Below, one piece after another: positions 60,228 through 64,000 of a stretch of 64,000 nt of DNA; the first letter of the stretch is position 1, and each line of letters starts with the position of its first letter. A program made the position numbers and the translations under genes. The notes beneath the pieces were generated by a model. That model was not told where the DNA came from, did not search any database, and saw only the letters and a program-made list of their open reading frames with translations. This stretch comes from Terriglobales bacterium. Lineage in GTDB: Bacteria > Acidobacteriota > Terriglobia > Terriglobales > Acidobacteriaceae. Location of the stretch: NCBI GenBank assembly GCA_025934735.1, contig JAICWP010000017.1, positions 1 through 64,000 on the forward strand. The letters are read 5' to 3'.

Positions 60228-61634
60228 ATGCGGAGCATCTTCCTCAAAATTTTCCTTTCTTTCTGGCTGACCCAGGCGCTCTTCCTGGTGCTGGCCCTGG
60301 TGCTCGCCGAGCGCCCCACCGAGCGGGTCATCATGCGCTGGCACTCGCTGACGGCCGACGCTCTCAAGCTCTACGACCAGAATGGCATCGCATTTCTAGA
60401 GAAAGGGCAGCCGGAAAAAGCGACCGCCTACCTGCAAGATCTCGAACACAGTGCTGATGTGCAGTTTTTCTGGTTTGATTCCCACGGCAAAAAGCTCTTC
60501 GGCGAAGCAGAGGTTCCGCCCAAGGTGCGGCAGCTGGCGCTGCACGTAAGCCGCACCGGCCAGCAAGAATTCGTTCCCACACAAAGAGCAACTCTGGGCG
60601 GCCAAGTGGCTGTAGCCAGCAACGGCGAGCGTTATGTATTGGTGGCCCAGATCCTCCGCGGCCACGGCCCCTTCGCCTTGCGCCGCACTACCGAGGAATT
60701 CATCACCCGGCTGGGACTCGCCATCCTGGTGACGGGATTCGTTTGCTTCTGGCTGGCGCGTTACCTCACCGGACCCATCGTTCGCCTGCGCGCCGCCACC
60801 CATCAACTGGCGAGCGGCAACCTGGGAGCGCGCGCCGCCGAGACCAAGCGCACCGACGAACTCGCCGAACTGATACACGATTTCAACCGCATGGCGGAGC
60901 GATTGGAAGCGCTCCTGAATTCGCAGAAACAGCTCATCAGCGATATCTCACACGAGTTGCGCTCGCCGCTGGCTCGCCTGAACGTGGCTCTCGGCCTGGC
61001 GCGGCAACGCTCGAACGCGGATTCCGCCAAAGTTCTGGACCGCATCGAACTGGAAGCCGACCGGCTCAACGAGATGATAGGCAAGCTGCTGACGTTGGCC
61101 CGGCTGGAAAGCGGTGAGCCGCCGGAGGAGCATGCGGTGGTCCACATTCCTGACCTGCTGCAGGAAGTGGTGGCCGATGCCGACTTCGAGGCCCGCAGCC
61201 GCAATTGCGGGGTCAAGCTTCTGCAGGCCGATGACTGCACCACTCAGGGCAATCCCGGACTGCTCCGCAGCGCTATCGAAAACGTGGTGCGTAACGCGGT
61301 GCGCTACACCGCTCCCGTCAGCGAAGTGGAGATCCGCCTGAGTTGCCGCACTCAGAACGGAGCCGGATCGCAGGCCGTCATTTCCGTGCGCGACCATGGT
61401 CCGGGCGTCCCCGACCAGGAGATCAGCAATCTCTTCCGTCCCTTCTACCGCCTGGATGCGGCCCGAGAGCGCCAAACCGGCGGGACGGGGCTGGGCCTGG
61501 CCATTGCCGAGCGCGCCGTCCGCCTGCATCAGGGAACTATCACTGCGCGCAATGCCCAGGGCGGCGGCCTCGAGGTCGAAATCCGCCTCCCGGCTACCCC
61601 CGTCCCTTCTCCCGCCATGGTCGCCCAGATATAA
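60228..61634 (+). CDS. CpxA-like sensor histidine kinase
   Basis: 468 aa. An N-terminal helix (IFLKIFLSFWLTQALFLVLA) is followed by a periplasmic sensor (about 30-160), a second helix (LGLAILVTGFVCFWLARYL), HAMP, then HisKA with the phospho-His in LISDISHELRSPLARLNVAL (about 242). The ATPase has AIENVVRNAVRYT, VRDHGPGVPD and GTGLGLAIAERAV. It is co-transcribed with the regulator. It senses envelope stress and may be held off by the Spy/CpxP-like protein; that is an inference from the E. coli system. Confidence 0.92.
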   Translation: MRSIFLKIFLSFWLTQALFLVLALVLAERPTERVIMRWHSLTADALKLYDQNGIAFLEKGQPEKATAYLQDLEHSADVQFFWFDSHGKKLFGEAEVPPKVRQLALHVSRTGQQEFVPTQRATLGGQVAVASNGERYVLVAQILRGHGPFALRRTTEEFITRLGLAILVTGFVCFWLARYLTGPIVRLRAATHQLASGNLGARAAETKRTDELAELIHDFNRMAERLEALLNSQKQLISDISHELRSPLARLNVALGLARQRSNADSAKVLDRIELEADRLNEMIGKLLTLARLESGEPPEEHAVVHIPDLLQEVVADADFEARSRNCGVKLLQADDCTTQGNPGLLRSAIENVVRNAVRYTAPVSEVEIRLSCRTQNGAGSQAVISVRDHGPGVPDQEISNLFRPFYRLDAARERQTGGTGLGLAIAERAVRLHQGTITARNAQGGGLEVEIRLPATPVPSPAMVAQI

Positions 61635-61741
61635 TTCTGCTCAGCTTACGAAACCCTTCCCGCGGTTGCCTCATCCAAACAGGGCTGAGGCTCTTACAGT
61701 GATCTGGGGCGCGAAACTGTGGCTCCAGTCCGGCATATCCC

Positions 61742-63355
61742 ATGGCAGCTAACAGTCGACGCTCTTTCTTCCTGGTGCTTTCCGTATTGCTGGCCTGCGG
61801 TGTTCTGGGAGCGCTGTTTGGACAATCTCCCACTCTGAATTCCTCCGGTGAATCCCAAATCAGCAATAGTTTGCACACCTTCACTCAGGCCTACAACATC
61901 GTCGAGCAGAATTATGCCGAGCCGGTAAGTCCCGACAAAGCGATCTACGACGGTGCGATTCCCGGCATGCTGCGCGTGCTCGATCCCCACTCCACCTTCT
62001 TCGATCCCAAGGCCTACGCCATGCTCAAGGAGTCGCAGAGTGGGAAGTACTACGGCATCGGCATGACCATTGGCCCGCGCAACAACCACATTGTGGTGAT
62101 TGCACCCTTTGCCGGCACACCTGCCTACAAGGCTGGTGTCCGCCCGGGCGATGTGATCGTGGCGGTCAATGGCAAGCCCACTGACAACATGAGCACCGAA
62201 GAAGTGGCCGAGTTGGTGCGTGGACCCAAGGGCACCACCGTGACTCTGACCATTCTGCGCGAAGGCGAGCCCAAGCCGCTGCAGTTCACCGTGGAGCGGG
62301 CTGAGATTCCGCATTACAGCGTGGATCTTCACTTCCTGCTGCACCCAGGAATCGGCTACCTGCATGTGGCTTCCTTCGACGAGACCACGGATGACGAGGT
62401 GCAGAACGCGCTCAGCCAGTTCGGGAGCCTGCAAGGCTTGGTGCTCGATTTGCGTCAGGATCCGGGCGGACTGCTCAATGCCGCCGTCGGGGTCGCTGGA
62501 CAGTTCCTTCCCAAAGGAGACGTGGTGGTCTCCCAGGCCGGCCGGGCCTCGCCGGAAAAGGTTTATCGAGCTACGCGGGGCGAAGACGGCAAGCCCTACC
62601 CCATCGTCGTTCTGGTGGATCGCGGCACCGCTTCCGGCGCTGAAATCGTGGCCGGTGCTATTCAGGACCATGACCGCGGGCTGGTCGCCGGCGAAAACAC
62701 CTTCGGCAAGGGCCTCGTGCAGACTGTATTCCCCCTGTCGCAGGATACCGGCCTGGCCCTGACCACGGCCAAGTACTACACTCCCAGCGGCCGCCTGATT
62801 CAGCGCAACTATAGCGGTGTGTCGCTCTACGATTATTACTTCGAGCGCGAGAACAACAGCAGCAATGCCGGCCGTGAGATGAAGTATACCGACAGCGGCC
62901 GCCCGGTTTATGGCGGCGACGGCATTACTCCCGATGTGAAGATCCCTCCGCCCAAGCACAATCCGTTCCAGGACACGCTGCTGGTGCACTACACGTTTTT
63001 TAACTTTGCCCAGGACTACCTGCAGCACCATCACCTGGCTCAGAATTTCCAGGTGACCGACCAGGTAATGCAGGATTTCCGTAACTTCCTCAACCGGCAG
63101 AATGTGGCCTACTCCGAGGCGGACCTGGCGCAGAACCTGGATTGGGTGAAGTGGAACCTGCGCAGCGAGTTGTTCACCGATGCGTTCGGGATGGAAGCCG
63201 GTTTAAAGGTCCATGCCGAGGCCGATCCCGAGGTGGTCCAGGCGCTGCAGTTACTGCCCCAGGCCAGGCAACTGGCGCAAAATGCACGCCGCATCATCGC
63301 CGAACGCAAGACTGCGGCCAGTTTGCAGCATGAGCACGCGGCGGTTCACCAGTAA
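61742..63355 (+). CDS. C-terminal processing peptidase (S41 family)
   Basis: 537 aa. A signal anchor (SFFLVLSVLLACGVLGALFG) is followed by a helical region and a PDZ domain (about 95-185; GIGMTIGPRNNHIVVIAPF, RPGDVIVAVNG). The S41 core has its nucleophile Ser in DRGTASGAEIVAGA and the Lys in TFGKGLVQT. A C-terminal helical extension of about 120 residues (QDYLQHHHLAQNFQV) follows. It cleaves periplasmic proteins from the C-terminus, fitting the envelope-stress neighbourhood. It begins 107 bp after the kinase, possibly as a separate unit. Confidence 0.9.
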   Translation: MAANSRRSFFLVLSVLLACGVLGALFGQSPTLNSSGESQISNSLHTFTQAYNIVEQNYAEPVSPDKAIYDGAIPGMLRVLDPHSTFFDPKAYAMLKESQSGKYYGIGMTIGPRNNHIVVIAPFAGTPAYKAGVRPGDVIVAVNGKPTDNMSTEEVAELVRGPKGTTVTLTILREGEPKPLQFTVERAEIPHYSVDLHFLLHPGIGYLHVASFDETTDDEVQNALSQFGSLQGLVLDLRQDPGGLLNAAVGVAGQFLPKGDVVVSQAGRASPEKVYRATRGEDGKPYPIVVLVDRGTASGAEIVAGAIQDHDRGLVAGENTFGKGLVQTVFPLSQDTGLALTTAKYYTPSGRLIQRNYSGVSLYDYYFERENNSSNAGREMKYTDSGRPVYGGDGITPDVKIPPPKHNPFQDTLLVHYTFFNFAQDYLQHHHLAQNFQVTDQVMQDFRNFLNRQNVAYSEADLAQNLDWVKWNLRSELFTDAFGMEAGLKVHAEADPEVVQALQLLPQARQLAQNARRIIAERKTAASLQHEHAAVHQ

Positions 63356-63428
63356 GGATTGCAGGTAGAGTTGCGTCAGCCCCGAAGGAATGCACTCCCA
63401 TCCGAATCACGGATGGGAGAACCAGCCG

Positions 63429-64000
63429 CTACAAGCTGAGGCTGCCCCGTCCCAGGCGGTAGTACACCTGATTGGTCGGCACCCCACCCGGATGCGTAGC
63501 CAGCACCGTGACCAGGTGCAGTCCGGGGTAAACGCTTTTCAGCACGTATTCAACTCCCAACAATCTGCCATCCGAATGGCGGAGATTGCGCTGCCCCAAC
63601 GATGCCCCCGCCTGCAGGAACTGACTCCATTCTTCTTCGTCGTATTCCACTGGATTCTGCGAGAACACATTGGTGATGCGGCCCAGGAATTGCGTGCGTT
63701 CAAATCCCAGCATTTCGCATAGGGCATCATTGACGTCCAGGATTTTTCGCGCGTTATCCAGCACCATGCTGGGCAAGGGCGAATTCATGAACATCACTCG
63801 GAAATGCCCATCGTTCACCGCCACCTCAGCGGTCTGGGTGCGGGCCCGGAACCAGGTGTCCAGGTCGGAGCGGAAAGCGAACACCACGGCGCCTTTTTTC
63901 GTCGCTATGCGCCGGATAGGAAAATGAAAGTCCCTCTCCCAGCGCTGCAGGGTGCGCACCGAAGCGCCTGCGTAGGAGGCAATTTCCTTCCAGGATCGCA
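63429..64000 (-). CDS. PAS-domain protein with N-terminal helix-turn-helix, cut by window edge
   Basis: Partial, at least 190 aa. The visible start SWKEIASYAGASVRTLQRWE with FAFRSDLDTWFRAR is a MerR/DNA-binding-like excisionase-type helix-turn-helix. A PAS domain follows (about residues 60-165: FRVMFMNSPLPSMVLDNARK, ILDVNDALCEMLGFERTQFL). Acidobacteria have many such regulators. The real start lies beyond 64000. It probably senses a ligand or redox signal; the target is unknown. Confidence 0.75.
   Translation of the reverse strand, partial: RSWKEIASYAGASVRTLQRWERDFHFPIRRIATKKGAVVFAFRSDLDTWFRARTQTAEVAVNDGHFRVMFMNSPLPSMVLDNARKILDVNDALCEMLGFERTQFLGRITNVFSQNPVEYDEEEWSQFLQAGASLGQRNLRHSDGRLLGVEYVLKSVYPGLHLVTVLATHPGGVPTNQVYYRLGRGSLSL

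Overview
The window looks like a chromosomal segment of a soil or sediment Acidobacteriota (Terriglobia-like) bacterium. This is an inference from gene content and style: bacillithiol genes (bshA, ypdA), a hopanoid-type HpnK deacetylase, a split cytochrome b/Rieske complex with a very large multihaem cytochrome c, large BadF/BadG-type double activases, and a GC-rich core. No 16S rRNA gene is present to confirm it.

Region 1, 1 to about 8,890, is an accessory and decaying region of lower GC content. It holds a frameshifted response regulator, an intact Crp/Fnr regulator followed by a frameshifted Crp paralogue, a truncated membrane PH-domain gene, several small unknown genes, and a complete 1,971-bp IS1595-type element (4039-6009). 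The element has perfect 23-bp terminal inverted repeats and an 8-bp target duplication. It carries a DDE transposase and a passenger gene whose product looks like a proteasome-type N-terminal-threonine hydrolase. The element split an already damaged beta-propeller gene, whose far end is fused to a truncated dodecin gene. A 427-aa protein with a C-terminal helix-turn-helix closes the region, which abuts the 3' end of a tRNA-Val gene.

Region 2, 9,170 to about 23,450, is core housekeeping: a receiver protein, HpnK-like deacetylase, BshA, a LytS-type kinase, an AlaX-like editing protein, threonine synthase, a TPR membrane protein, an MddA-like methyltransferase, a HAD phosphatase, a lytic transglycosylase, a flippase-like membrane protein, NrdR, NAD-type isocitrate dehydrogenase and ferrochelatase.

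Region 3, 23,500 to 36,960, is a respiratory block: Rieske protein, cytochrome b split into b6-like and subunit-IV-like halves, an eight-haem 1,105-aa cytochrome c, and a cupredoxin-like lipoprotein. Then come haem A synthase (apparently starting at CTG), haem O synthase, an ABC exporter, a DUF420 protein and a HEAT protein with an embedded lipoyl-like fold. Ferrochelatase, CtaA and CtaB supply haem to the same membrane chain.

Region 4, 37,000 to 48,600, contains a ferredoxin and two divergent paralogous pairs, each a double ASKHA activase-DUF2229 protein plus an HgdB-like partner. They face each other across a 413-bp gap with a perfect inverted repeat. They look like ATP-driven low-potential electron-transfer systems of unknown substrate.

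Region 5, 48,700 to 64,000, has SSB, a GH99/GH71-like lipoprotein, YpdA, aspartate ammonia-lyase, FabH, SRP RNA and an envelope-stress module. The module comprises MacA/MacB-like efflux genes, a Spy/CpxP-like protein, a CpxR-like regulator and a CpxA-like kinase. Matching GTAAA-N5-GTAAA operators lie upstream of both the efflux genes and the divergent spy/cpxR pair. A C-terminal processing protease and a PAS protein cut by the window edge finish the window.
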